This document shows, piece after piece, positions 1 through 8,288 of a DNA stretch of 64,000 nucleotides; position 1 is the first letter of the stretch, and each line of letters starts with the position of its first letter. Made by a program: the position numbers and the translations under genes. Under the pieces are notes generated by a model. It was not told the DNA's origin and ran no database searches. It saw only the letters and a list, made by a program, of their open reading frames with translations. The stretch is from Pontibacter sp. E15-1 (lineage in GTDB: Bacteria > Bacteroidota > Bacteroidia > Cytophagales > Hymenobacteraceae), in contig NZ_JAKVIR010000004.1 of the NCBI RefSeq assembly GCF_022601975.1, forward strand, positions 174,072 through 238,071. Reading direction: 5' to 3'.

Positions 1-1464
1 GACAAGCAAAACGGAGGCTTTACGAGCACCTATACCTACGACTGGAAGCAAACAGGCCCGCAGGACAAAATGATCGTGACGCAGGCGCGCCATATATGGT
101 CGAACGCGAAAGCCGCGCAGCTATACCCCGATGTGGCATACTATTTAAGCAGCGCCAAACATGGCGTGGCTTTTCTGCGAGACAGGATGTGGGACAAAAC
201 GAATGGCGGCTTTTATACCCTGGTCGATCAGCAGGGCAACGTGAAAGCCGAGGGCCGGCAGGGGTATGGCGGGGCCGCCAAGTCGGCCTACGGAAACGCT
301 TTCGCCATCTATGGCCTGGCCGCCTACTACCAGGCTTCCGGCGATACCAGTGCCTTGAACCTGGCCAAAAAAACATTCGCTTGGCTGGAGCAGCATAGCC
401 ACGATCCGGTGCATAAAGGCTATTTCCAGGCCCTAGAAAAGGACGGCACGCCGGTGCAGCGCACCAGCCAGACGCCGGCAGACTCGGATGTGGGCTATAA
501 AGACCAGAACAGCTCGATCCATTTGCTGGAGGCTTTCACGGAGCTATACCAGGTATGGCCAGATCCGTTGGTGCGGGAGCGGCTGCAGGAGATGCTGCTG
601 CTGGTGCGCGATACCATTGTCATCGACAAAGGCTACCTCACGCTTTTTCTCACCCCCGACTGGAAGCCCGTTTCCTTCCGCGACTCGACGGAAGACGTGA
701 TCCGGAAAAACCACCACCTCGACGAAGTCTCCTTCGGGCACGACATCGAAACGGCTTACCTCATGTTGGAGGCCTCGCATGCGCTGGGCCTGGAGCACGA
801 CAGTAAAACCATGCAGGTCGCCAAGAAAATGGCCGACCATACCATCCGCACCGGTTTTGACAATACGGTGGGCGGCTTTTACGATGGCGGCTACTACTTT
901 AAAGGGAAAGACGGCATCACCATTATCCGCGATTCGAAGAACTGGTGGGCGCAGGCCGAGGGCTTGAACACGCTGCTGCTGATGTCCGACCTATACCCGA
1001 ACGACGCGCTGCCCTACTACGACCTCTTTTTAAAGCAGTGGGAGTATATCGACAAGTACATCATCGACCACGAACATGGCGACTGGTATCCGGGGGGTAT
1101 AGACAAAGAGCCCAAGCAGAAAACGGCCCTGAAAGCCCAGATCTGGAAGGCCTCTTATCACCAGTTCCGCGCACTTGCAAATGTGGTGCAGCGCCTGCGC
1201 CCGGATGATGCGGCCCCATCCATACCCCAAAACCTGAAGGCCAAAACGCTGCAGAATGCGCTGGTCATGCAATGGGACAAATCGATGGACAACGGCAACA
1301 TGTTAGGGTATAACGTATACCTGGACGGAAAAAAAGTAGGCTTCACGCCGCTCACAAGTTTTTCGATGCCAGCGGCCAGCCAACTGAAAGGGAAAAAACT
1401 TACCGTAAAGGCCGTTGACCTGCATGGCAATCAGTCTGCTGCCAGCAGGTCGCTGCCTATATGA
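1..1464 (+). CDS. AGE-family sugar 2-epimerase with C-terminal Fn3 domain (5' end outside window)
   Basis: The frame is open from base 1 and the first visible Met (base 70) lies inside the fold, so the true start is upstream of the window; 487 residues are visible. The body matches the N-acylglucosamine/cellobiose (mannobiose) 2-epimerase (alpha/alpha)6 barrel: RHIWSNAKA, the SFGHDIETAYLML segment that carries a catalytic His in this family, NWWAQAEGLN, and a late KASYHQFRAL segment with the second conserved His. After about visible residue 403 an 85-residue fibronectin type III-like domain follows (PSIPQNLKAKTL...VDLHGNQSAA). Epimerases of about 400 aa usually lack this tail, which points to an exported enzyme acting on manno- or gluco-oligosaccharides. 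The exact substrate cannot be read. It ends at a terminator shared with the convergent next gene. Confidence 0.85.
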   Translation, partial: DKQNGGFTSTYTYDWKQTGPQDKMIVTQARHIWSNAKAAQLYPDVAYYLSSAKHGVAFLRDRMWDKTNGGFYTLVDQQGNVKAEGRQGYGGAAKSAYGNAFAIYGLAAYYQASGDTSALNLAKKTFAWLEQHSHDPVHKGYFQALEKDGTPVQRTSQTPADSDVGYKDQNSSIHLLEAFTELYQVWPDPLVRERLQEMLLLVRDTIVIDKGYLTLFLTPDWKPVSFRDSTEDVIRKNHHLDEVSFGHDIETAYLMLEASHALGLEHDSKTMQVAKKMADHTIRTGFDNTVGGFYDGGYYFKGKDGITIIRDSKNWWAQAEGLNTLLLMSDLYPNDALPYYDLFLKQWEYIDKYIIDHEHGDWYPGGIDKEPKQKTALKAQIWKASYHQFRALANVVQRLRPDDAAPSIPQNLKAKTLQNALVMQWDKSMDNGNMLGYNVYLDGKKVGFTPLTSFSMPAASQLKGKKLTVKAVDLHGNQSAASRSLPI

Positions 1465-1588
1465 GATGGTGAACTCTGCCGCAAGCGATGCCTGAAGTCA
1501 GTATTTCGGATTAAGGCGTTTCCAGAAACACGGAAAGGTGACAGCGTGCTAACCAAGCCCAGAAACACGTTGTGATATCACCTTCCCA

Positions 1589-1626
1589 AACTAAAAAGGC
1601 TCCCTGCGCAGGGAGCCTTTTTAGTT
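1589..1626. terminator. Bidirectional intrinsic terminator
   Basis: A perfect inverted repeat with arms AACTAAAAAGGCTCCCTGC and its complement, flanked by A and T runs, lies between two convergent genes. It can serve both. Confidence 0.85.
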
Positions 1627-1678
1627 AAAAACTGAATTCCTGGATGTATAACCAGGCAGATGAAGTCACGCAAGGAAA

Positions 1679-2635
1679 CTACCCGATAATCTTCGTCAGG
1701 TTAGTATAGCTGGTCGTGATGCTGTCCATTGGGTTGCCCGGTGTCTGGTCCTGCTCCACGAAGTAGTACTCCAGCCCAGCGACCTGTGCCTTGTCGAAGA
1801 TGCGCTTAAAGTCGATGGTGCCGTTGCCCACCTCCGTGAAGAACTTCTTCTCGGTGTTGTCCATGTCTTTCACGTGCCACATCGGGAAACGTCCGGGGTG
1901 CTTTTCGAACAGCGCCACCGGGTCGTTGCCGGATTTGGTGGCCCAGTACAGGTCCAGCTCCATTTTCACGAGGTCCTTGTCCGTGTCGGCCAGAATCAGG
2001 TCGTAGGGGCGCTGCCCCTCCAGGGTCTCAAACTCAAAGTCGTGGTTATGGTAGGCAAACCCCAGCCCAGCCTTTTTGCAGGCCTCCCCGGTTTTGTTGA
2101 ACAGCTCGATGGCGCGCTTGTATTGGTCAATCGTTTTGTGCTCGCTCGGGAACATGTAGGCGCAGGTCAGGTAATTCTGCCCGGACTCGGCGGCCATGTC
2201 CACCAGTTGCTGCATGCCGTTGGTCAGCGTCAGGAACTCCGGGGGTAGGGGAGCCTCTTCGGGCAGCTGCGTGCCCAGCAGCACGTGGCTGCTGCGCAGT
2301 TTCATGCCCATACCCTCCAGCAGCGAGGCAAACTCCTTCGGCTGCATACCATAGTAGTGGCCCTTCGAACCCGCCGCCGACTCCATGTTCACGTAACCCA
2401 GGGCCGCGATCTGCTGCAGGGTGCCCTCCAGGTCCTTGTCGAGGAGGGTGCGCACGGTATAAAGCTGCAGGCCGGGAGCCGCCAAATTCTTGTATGCCTC
2501 GGCGGTGCTGTCGGCCACCGCGCCTTCGGTGTCAGCCTCAGCCTGGTTGGTCACGCTGCTGGTACAGCCCGGCAGCAGCAGGCTCCCTAAAGCCAGGGCG
2601 CCTGTCGTCTTAAAAAAGTGTCTTCTGTTTAACAT
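1679..2635 (-). CDS. Exported sugar phosphate isomerase/epimerase-like TIM barrel
   Basis: This 318-residue protein belongs to the xylose isomerase-like TIM-barrel superfamily (AP endonuclease family 2 fold). Seen motifs include PGLQLYTVR at the first strand, AYHNHDFEF and MELDLYWATKSG with metal-ligand residues, MWHVKDMD and the late VEQDQTPG. The N-terminus has NRRHFFK (twin arginine) and LLLPGC with Cys at residue 24, so it is probably a Tat-exported lipoprotein. Related secreted proteins act on sugars or sugar acids in the periplasm of Bacteroidota; the reaction here is unknown. It reads the same way as the Sde182-like and GH3 genes upstream of it, separated by 110 and 311 bases. Confidence 0.85.
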   Translation of the reverse strand: MLNRRHFFKTTGALALGSLLLPGCTSSVTNQAEADTEGAVADSTAEAYKNLAAPGLQLYTVRTLLDKDLEGTLQQIAALGYVNMESAAGSKGHYYGMQPKEFASLLEGMGMKLRSSHVLLGTQLPEEAPLPPEFLTLTNGMQQLVDMAAESGQNYLTCAYMFPSEHKTIDQYKRAIELFNKTGEACKKAGLGFAYHNHDFEFETLEGQRPYDLILADTDKDLVKMELDLYWATKSGNDPVALFEKHPGRFPMWHVKDMDNTEKKFFTEVGNGTIDFKRIFDKAQVAGLEYYFVEQDQTPGNPMDSITTSYTNLTKIIG

Positions 2636-2745
2636 TTGTAAGTTTTAAGGAGTTTTGAGTAATGGTATGCTGCCTGCTGGCAAATGGTTTAGCATAAAGC
2701 ACCTACGCGTAAGGTAGCATTTTTACGTGTGATTTATACCTCAAG

Positions 2746-4263
2746 CTATGGTATAACTGTCGCGATGACACGTCGGTAACGGGTAAGGCTGGGCGTGCCG
2801 GAGTCTTTCACCTCCAGAATAAGGTGAATGGTTTCGCCTTTCCGGGCGTCTTTGGGTACGGTGAATGATGCCTTCTGCCTGTCTTGGTGCTTAATGGCCA
2901 CTTTGCCGGTATAGGTGTCTACCTCCTCATACTGCCACCAGCGGTAGCGAAGGGCGTCGCCGTCCGGGTCGGTGGCCGTGCCCCGGAGGGTTATTTTCTG
3001 GCCGGGCTTCACCACCAGGTCCTGTGGGTGCCGGAGCGCTACGGTTGGGGCGTGGTTGGCTTCTTTGTAGGGAAGCACGCACCAGTCTGCCCGGGCGGCG
3101 AAATCCTGCTGCAGCACGTCGATCCAGCGCGTCTGCGGAAAGGTGGTGTCCGCTTTCTTCGTGAACGGGTTGTAGTCTGTCACGTGCTCGCCGTCTTCCC
3201 AGCGGTTGGGGTTTTCTTTGGATTGTACCATCCGGCCTCCCCAGCCGCCGTACGCGGCATCCTCCAGGCTCCGCAGGCCCACATCAAGCAAATAAAAGAA
3301 AGCCGGGGAGTCGCCCTCAGAAATGAAATCATACTGGCTGCGGCTGTACTTCGCCGCCTCGGCCATCTGCCCGTGCGTGTGCTCCGGATCGCCTTCGATC
3401 TGCCTGCCGTCGCCCCAGAGGTAGTACTCCTCCAGCAAAGGGCCGTGGTTAAACCGGATATGCTCGGCAAACCACTTGCCACCCAGGTAGGGCTGCAGTT
3501 CTGCCGGCACCACGTTGGGCCACAGGTAGGCGAAGCTCCAGAACTGATCCGAATTATACAGCACCTTAATGTCCGGCCAGTTGGGCGCAATGTACTTGCT
3601 GTACGTGGCGTCCTGGTCCAGCACCGCGTAGATGATAGCCTTCTCCGACACCTTGCGGTATACCTCCGGCCAAGCCGGCGTACCCTTGTACGTTTCCTCA
3701 ATGGATTTCAGGGCGCGGGCCACGGTGTTGGTGCCTCCCCAGATTTGCAGGTATACCGGACTGGCGTTGTCGTCGAGCAGGATGCCTTTGATAAAGTCGG
3801 AGCCCTCGGTATCCGTTACCATTTCGCCCTCAAAGGCGATGTTGCCCACCTTCACGAGGCTGAGAAGATAGTCCGGCGACGGGTAGCCGGTGGCGTGCAG
3901 CCGCAGGTTGGGGTATACCTTGCCATACAGGTCGAGGTAGTGCTGCATCCAGGTGGTGCCGGGCCAGCGCAACTCTGTGCGCTCCCCATACCGCTCCTTT
4001 GTGCTCGGCATTTCGGAGGTGAACAGCGTGCCCTTGCCGTCGCCGGCATAGTGCCACTGCGAGCTGCTGTAGACCAGCCCCACCACGTCAAACTCGTTGG
4101 CATAGAGCAGCATCCGGATAAAAGAGTCCACGTCGTCCACCTCGCCGTCGGTGGTGATGATGGTGCGCGGCTTGCCTGCAACTGCCTGCGCGGTAGCAGC
4201 CAAAGGCGCTCCGGCCCATAGCGTCACCATTAAAACTAATAAGGTGCTGATCAGTCGTGTCAT
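2746..4263 (-). CDS. Sde182/DUF1593 nucleoside-hydrolase-like secreted protein
   Basis: The 505-residue product starts with a signal peptide (cleavage after ATAQA). It then has a nucleoside-hydrolase-like domain whose first strand reads TIITTDGEVDDVDSFIRML, resembling the DxDxxxDD metal site of nucleoside hydrolases. The C-terminal 90 residues (VALRHPQDLVVKPG...) form an Ig-like domain typical of the cellulose-binding Sde182 family (DUF1593). Proteins of this family are secreted and sit in polysaccharide utilisation clusters; whether they hydrolyse ribosides or bind glycans is not settled. Neighbours are a sugar isomerase and a GH3 glucosidase on the same strand. Confidence 0.85.
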   Translation of the reverse strand: MTRLISTLLVLMVTLWAGAPLAATAQAVAGKPRTIITTDGEVDDVDSFIRMLLYANEFDVVGLVYSSSQWHYAGDGKGTLFTSEMPSTKERYGERTELRWPGTTWMQHYLDLYGKVYPNLRLHATGYPSPDYLLSLVKVGNIAFEGEMVTDTEGSDFIKGILLDDNASPVYLQIWGGTNTVARALKSIEETYKGTPAWPEVYRKVSEKAIIYAVLDQDATYSKYIAPNWPDIKVLYNSDQFWSFAYLWPNVVPAELQPYLGGKWFAEHIRFNHGPLLEEYYLWGDGRQIEGDPEHTHGQMAEAAKYSRSQYDFISEGDSPAFFYLLDVGLRSLEDAAYGGWGGRMVQSKENPNRWEDGEHVTDYNPFTKKADTTFPQTRWIDVLQQDFAARADWCVLPYKEANHAPTVALRHPQDLVVKPGQKITLRGTATDPDGDALRYRWWQYEEVDTYTGKVAIKHQDRQKASFTVPKDARKGETIHLILEVKDSGTPSLTRYRRVIATVIP

Positions 4264-4452
4264 CGATTTTTCATCGGTTCTGTTCTTTATTTAGCAAGAG
4301 GTGATGCGGTAATGAAGGGGAAAATGACTGCCTGGTTAAATCGTTGAAAAATGCTTTTCACCAGGTATGGAAAGCTGGTATAGCTTAACGGAATACGAGC
4401 TCAAACATAGCCACCCGCTAACCCCGATACCGTCAATTTAAGGGATGAAGCT

Positions 4453-4532
4453 GTCATTTCGAGCGCAGTGAGAAATCTGAAATACTGCGGACTTGTGAAG
4501 TGCCCCAGATTTCTCACTGCGTTCGAAGTGAC
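4453..4532. repeat. Inverted intergenic repeat, TGTCATTTCGA family
   Basis: Two 26-bp arms (4453-4478 and 4507-4532) are inverted copies with two mismatches; each has the core GTCATTTCGA...GAGAAATCT. They are 28 bases apart. The family is common between genes in Bacteroidota. It lies in the 311-base spacer 4264-4574, downstream of the GH3 stop, and could fold as a terminator-like hairpin. Nothing else is seen in that spacer. Confidence 0.8.
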
Positions 4533-4574
4533 AATATTCTTCAACCATATAGCTCCAGTGCATTTAACAATCAG

Positions 4575-6506
4575 TTATTTATACCGCAGCCCGAAGCCAA
4601 ATTTGTAGAGCGGGTCTTTCGAGTCGTAGGGAACATCCTCTTTCTGGTTGCGCACCGCTTCCATCGACGAAGGCAGCTCGAAGGGCAGGTTGCCCTCCGG
4701 CTTGGCCTTGCCGAAGATCACGTCCAGCACCGCTGCATCGCTCGCCCCAAAATCAGCAAACAGTCCTTTGGCGTTTTTGCTGATCTCCGGGATCACAGCC
4801 GGGCGGTCGAGGTAGATGTCCACGATGGTGGGCACTGTTTTGAGCAGTTGCAGAATCTCTTCCTTCTCCTTGCCTTTAAAGTCAAGGTCGCCGTGGTGGA
4901 AACCGAGCGCAAAGGGGTTCTTCGTCTCCACCGGATACCAGGGGGCTTTCAGGCGGATAATCGCCATATCAGCCTCTTTCGGGTTTTCTACCACGGTGCC
5001 ATACTGGGCGGCCACTTTCGGATCCACGTTTTTCACGTACAGCTTCAGTTTTCCTGGCTGCAGCGGCAGGGTGTTTTTGTCGTTTTTGAGGAGCGTCATA
5101 GCGCGGCGCTGCGAGGCTTCCCCGGCAGCCTTGAAGGCCGGTGTGCTCAGAACCTCCACCGCCTTCTCCGCATCCACATACGGGTTGTCGAACAGGCCCA
5201 GCTGGAACTTCTGGCGCAGCAGCCGGCGAACGGATGTATCCAGGCGGTCTTCTGTAAGTTTGCCGGCTTTTGCCAACTGCACCACCAGTTCCGGCACGCT
5301 TTCGCCGCCAAACTGGTCTACGCCGGCGTCAATCACTTTCTTCACGCGGTCTTCGGCACTGAGCTGCTCCACGCCCCAGGCACGGGCTGGCCAGATGGTG
5401 GTGCCCATGTTCGCGTCCGAGATCAGGCCCCAGTCGGTGCATACCACGCCGTCGAACTTATACTTCTCGCGCAGCAGGCCCGTGATGATGGCTTTGTTGA
5501 AAGCGAAAGCCACTTCCTCATCCGTCTGCCCTGTCGGCACACCGTAGTAAGGCATGATGGCGGCGGTGTTGGCTTCAAAGGCGGCCTCAAACGGAATCAG
5601 GTGGTAGTCGAAGTTATTGCCGGGGTATACCTGCCCTTTCTGAAACTCAAAGTGCGGGTCGAGGCCTTCTTTCTGCGGACCTCCGCCCGAAAAGTGCTTG
5701 GTCATGCAGGCCACGCTGTTCGGCCCGAGCGCATCGCCCTGAAAACCGAGGATATAGGCTTTGGCCATACGTGCCGAGAGTTGCGCGTCTTCGCCAAACG
5801 TGCCGCCGATGCGCGCCCAGCGGGGCTCCGTGGCGAGGTCTACCTGCGGGTGCAGCGCCTCGCGCATCCCCACGGCCAGATACTCCTGGCGGGCAATGTC
5901 GGCAAACTGCCGGGTCAGGGCCTCGTCGCCGATGGCGGCAAAGCCCAGGGGCTCGCACCATTGCGAAAAGCCGCCTGCCTCCATCGAGAAAATGCTCTCG
6001 CTGAAATGGTTGCGCGGGTCGGAGGCGATGGTGACCGGTATACCCAAACGGGTGTTTTCCGCCAGTTTCTGGATGGCGTTATACCCTGTGGCCAGTGATT
6101 GCGTGCCCGGCACCTGCCAAAAGTTGAAGTGGTTCATGTGCTTGCCGTTGATAGACTCGGCCGCGGCGGGCAGACGGGCAGCCATACCCTTGGTCTCAGG
6201 CGTTTTCTCTATGGTGCCGTCGTCGTTGATAAACGTACCGTTGATGAACATCATACCCGCTTTCTCCTCCAGCGTCATCTGGCCCAGCAGGTCGCTAACG
6301 CGTGCTTCCAGCGGCTGGGTACTGTCTTCATACACGTCCAGGCGACCGTTCTTGTTCAGGTCGCGGTAATTGGTGGCCGCAGCCGGAGCTGAGGCCGTGG
6401 TCGTGTCGCTACTGCCTGTTGGCTGGCTGTGGGTGCAGGCCATGCTGGCTAGCAAGAGCGCCAACGGGAACCTCTTCAGAAGCCGGGATCGGGTAATTTT
6501 AACCAT
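4575..6506 (-). CDS. GH3 family beta-glucosidase, probable lipoprotein
   Basis: From ATG 6506 the product has 643 residues. An upstream in-frame ATG at 6623 would add 39 residues unlike a signal sequence and overlap the divergent promoter, so it was not used. Residues 1-24 form a signal ending SMAC, a plausible lipobox. DLNKNGRLDVYED (49-61) is the calcium-binding-like loop seen at the start of many Bacteroidota GH3 enzymes. KH (270-271) and VVCTDWG with nucleophile Asp358 belong to the GH3 TIM barrel; the second alpha/beta domain begins near residue 480. Predicted activity is release of glucose (or xylose) from the non-reducing end of beta-glycosides in the periplasm. It diverges from an NrtR-like regulator, its likely repressor. 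Confidence 0.92.
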   Translation of the reverse strand: MVKITRSRLLKRFPLALLLASMACTHSQPTGSSDTTTASAPAAATNYRDLNKNGRLDVYEDSTQPLEARVSDLLGQMTLEEKAGMMFINGTFINDDGTIEKTPETKGMAARLPAAAESINGKHMNHFNFWQVPGTQSLATGYNAIQKLAENTRLGIPVTIASDPRNHFSESIFSMEAGGFSQWCEPLGFAAIGDEALTRQFADIARQEYLAVGMREALHPQVDLATEPRWARIGGTFGEDAQLSARMAKAYILGFQGDALGPNSVACMTKHFSGGGPQKEGLDPHFEFQKGQVYPGNNFDYHLIPFEAAFEANTAAIMPYYGVPTGQTDEEVAFAFNKAIITGLLREKYKFDGVVCTDWGLISDANMGTTIWPARAWGVEQLSAEDRVKKVIDAGVDQFGGESVPELVVQLAKAGKLTEDRLDTSVRRLLRQKFQLGLFDNPYVDAEKAVEVLSTPAFKAAGEASQRRAMTLLKNDKNTLPLQPGKLKLYVKNVDPKVAAQYGTVVENPKEADMAIIRLKAPWYPVETKNPFALGFHHGDLDFKGKEKEEILQLLKTVPTIVDIYLDRPAVIPEISKNAKGLFADFGASDAAVLDVIFGKAKPEGNLPFELPSSMEAVRNQKEDVPYDSKDPLYKFGFGLRYK

Positions 6507-6533
6507 GTATGTGATTATTAAGGGGTTTAGATG

Positions 6534-6550
6534 TGTGTCGATGTGACACA
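6534..6550. promoter_or_regulatory. Palindromic operator candidate TGTGTC-N5-GACACA
   Basis: A perfect 6-5-6 inverted repeat lies 28 bases upstream of the GH3 start, in the divergent region shared with the Nudix-type regulator. The position suits a repressor site for the GH3 gene. The assignment is inferred from position and symmetry. Confidence 0.45.
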
Positions 6551-6589
6551 ATGTAGGTAAATTTTCTGTCTTTTTGCATTTCAGCCTGT

Positions 6590-6608
6590 TATATTTGTCT
6601 GAACAGAC
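6590..6608 (+). promoter_or_regulatory. TAtaTTTG -7 box overlapped by inverted repeat GTCTG-AA-CAGAC
   Basis: TATATTTG (6590-6597) matches the Bacteroidota -7 consensus TAnnTTTG and runs into a perfect 5-2-5 palindrome (6597-6608). A TTG at 6574-6576 is closer (13 bases) than usual for the -33 element, so the promoter is tentative. The palindrome could be an autoregulatory site of the adjacent regulator. Confidence 0.4.
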
Positions 6609-6646
6609 GCAAAAATCAACCAAGCGTGAAAGAAAAAGAAGGAACG

Positions 6647-7393
6647 ATGTTGCATGAAGAGGAGGCGATTTTCCAGCCGGGCCTTTCGGTGGACTGTGTG
6701 ATCTTCGGGTTTCATGACAACCAGCTGAAAGTGTTGCTGCTGAAGATGAAGGCGGCTGACAAGTGGGCGCTGCCAGGAGGCTTTGTGTATAAGGAGGAGG
6801 ATGTGGAGGATGCTGCCGTGCGGGTGCTGCAGTCGCGCACCGGCCTCCGCAATATTTTTCTGCAGCAGTTCCATACCTTCGGCGACCCTGCCCGCTCCAA
6901 CCGGAAACTGAACCGGGCCCTGCTGCGCTCGGTGGGGGTGCAGGCCGACGATTCCCATTGGTTTTTGCAGCGCTTCATCACGGTGGGGTATTATGCCCTG
7001 GTGGATTTCTCGGGTGCCGTGCCGCAACCTGACGCCACCTCGGAGGCCTGTGCCTGGTGGGATTTTCAGGAAATGCCAGCCCTGGTGATGGACCACCAGC
7101 ACATCTTGCAGAAAGCCCTGGAGACACTCCGCAAGCAGCTCAACGACCAGCCCATCGGGTATAACCTGCTCCCCGAAAAATTCACGATGCCCGAACTGCA
7201 GCGCCTCTACGAAACCATACTGGGCAAGCAACTGGACCGCCGCAACTTCCAGCGCAAGATGCTGGGCTATGGCATCCTGAACCGCCTGGAAGAACGCAAG
7301 CAAGGCGTGGCGCACAAAGCACCGTACTACTATTCGTTTGATAAGGAGAAGTATGCAGTTGCTTTGGAGAATGGTTTGCAGCAGGGGTGGTAG
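6647..7393 (+). CDS. NrtR/AraR-like Nudix-fold transcriptional regulator
   Basis: From ATG 6647 the product has 248 residues; an in-frame GTG at 6626 would add seven. Residues 12-150 form a Nudix fold, but the Nudix box (PGGFVYKEEDVEDAAVRVLQ from residue 43) lacks the catalytic REUXEE glutamates and reads RVLQSRTGL, so hydrolysis is unlikely. The C-terminal 90 residues (FTMPELQRLYETILGKQLDR...) are the winged-helix DNA-binding domain of NrtR-like regulators, which in Bacteroides control pentose use (AraR type). Divergence from the GH3 gene with palindromes between suggests that it senses a sugar or nucleotide-sugar and controls that glycosidase. Confidence 0.88.
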   Translation: MLHEEEAIFQPGLSVDCVIFGFHDNQLKVLLLKMKAADKWALPGGFVYKEEDVEDAAVRVLQSRTGLRNIFLQQFHTFGDPARSNRKLNRALLRSVGVQADDSHWFLQRFITVGYYALVDFSGAVPQPDATSEACAWWDFQEMPALVMDHQHILQKALETLRKQLNDQPIGYNLLPEKFTMPELQRLYETILGKQLDRRNFQRKMLGYGILNRLEERKQGVAHKAPYYYSFDKEKYAVALENGLQQGW

Positions 7394-7448
7394 GGGTTAT
7401 AGCTTTTTGTCAGCGCTTAAACAGGGAGTGAAGTTTTGTTATCTTGCA

Positions 7449-7571
7449 CAGGACTTTCGCAAAGCTGCCCTTGTTGCGTCTTTTGACCAACAAGTTGCTG
7501 GTGAGAACACACAACAACGGCAGGCTGCAGACTGCTTTCGCTCTGTGTTTCGATTAGATGCGAAAGTCCTG
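7449..7571. mobile_element. 123-bp MITE-like element with 13-bp perfect inverted ends and TTGCA target duplication
   Basis: The ends CAGGACTTTCGCA (7449-7461) and its exact complement (7559-7571) enclose 97 bases with no long reading frame. TTGCA directly flanks both sides (7444-7448 and 7572-7576), the signature of a transposition event with 5-bp target duplication. No transposase with these ends is in the window. It lies just upstream of the thioredoxin-like gene and may carry part of its leader. Confidence 0.7.
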
Positions 7572-7599
7572 TTGCATATACTACAAGCATTGAAATCAC

Positions 7600-8127
7600 A
7601 TGAAAAAATTACTCATCATCACTGTCCTATCGTTAATAGCGCTGGCCGCTTTTATATACTTCGGGGCTTTCAACGACAGCCCATCCAACAACCAACCGGT
7701 GGAAGCAATGCAGGCCCCGGCACAAGCTGCATCCAACGACCTGCCCGCTATGCCGCTTTCGCTGATGGACGGCTCTCGGGTAATGACCAAGAATCTGCAG
7801 GGCAAAACCATCCTGGTGCTGTACCAGCCAGACTGCGACCACTGCCAGCGCGAAGCCACCCAGATACAGGAAAACCTGCAGGCTTTCGAAGGCTATACCC
7901 TGTATTTTATCTCGGACGCGGACTTTGCATTGCAGCAGCAGTTTGCCGACACCTATAAGCTGGCTGGCCAGGAGAACGTGTATTTCGCCACGGCCACTGT
8001 CAACGATATCCTCGACCAGATTGGCCCGATCCAGACACCCTCGCTCTTTGTGTACTCAGCAGAGGGGCGCCTTGTGAAGTCGTTTATCGGAGAAACCCCG
8101 ATCGAGCAGATTCTGCAGGTGCTCTAG
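7600..8127 (+). CDS. Membrane-anchored thioredoxin-like (TlpA/redoxin) protein
   Basis: The 175-residue product has one N-terminal membrane helix or signal anchor (KLLIITVLSLIALAAFIYFG), a low-complexity linker to about residue 48, then a thioredoxin fold with the active site CDHC inside VLYQPDCDHCQREA. The cis-Pro segment is IQTPSLFVY. It is likely to act in the periplasm as a thiol oxidoreductase, in reduction of cytochrome or other disulfides. No cytochrome maturation genes lie nearby. Its leader includes the 123-bp mobile element. Confidence 0.85.
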   Translation: MKKLLIITVLSLIALAAFIYFGAFNDSPSNNQPVEAMQAPAQAASNDLPAMPLSLMDGSRVMTKNLQGKTILVLYQPDCDHCQREATQIQENLQAFEGYTLYFISDADFALQQQFADTYKLAGQENVYFATATVNDILDQIGPIQTPSLFVYSAEGRLVKSFIGETPIEQILQVL

Positions 8128-8195
8128 TTTTCTCGATACTGGTATTTCGAACGATGAGAGAAACCTGGCAATGACCGAACTCCGCAATGCCGGGT

Positions 8196-8240
8196 CCAAC
8201 CACCCCCAACCCCTCCTTGTCCAAGGAGGGGAGTCTGCTT
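8196..8240. repeat. GC-rich intergenic repeat (left copy of an inverted pair)
   Basis: CAACCACCCCC followed by CCCCTCCTTGTCCAAGGAGGGG matches, in inverted orientation, the copy at 9541-9583. The IS630 element sits between them, so the element appears to have landed in the loop of this paired repeat. Confidence 0.7.
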
Positions 8241-8288
8241 ATCAAAGTGATTGTTACCTTCTTCGTGAGGGACTAGTGCTTCCCCAAA

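Noticed and set aside
2884..4221. 445-codon plus-strand frame opposite the Sde182-like gene
   Set aside because: The minus-strand protein has a signal peptide and family motifs. The plus frame has no motif and reflects GC-rich third positions of the real gene.
4500..6098. 532-codon plus-strand frame opposite the GH3 gene
   Set aside because: It has no recognisable domain and overlaps the GH3 catalytic parts throughout; the composition is that of an antisense shadow.
7338..7958. 206-codon frame overlapping the thioredoxin-like gene
   Set aside because: It crosses the 123-bp mobile element and the real gene in another frame and has no motif.
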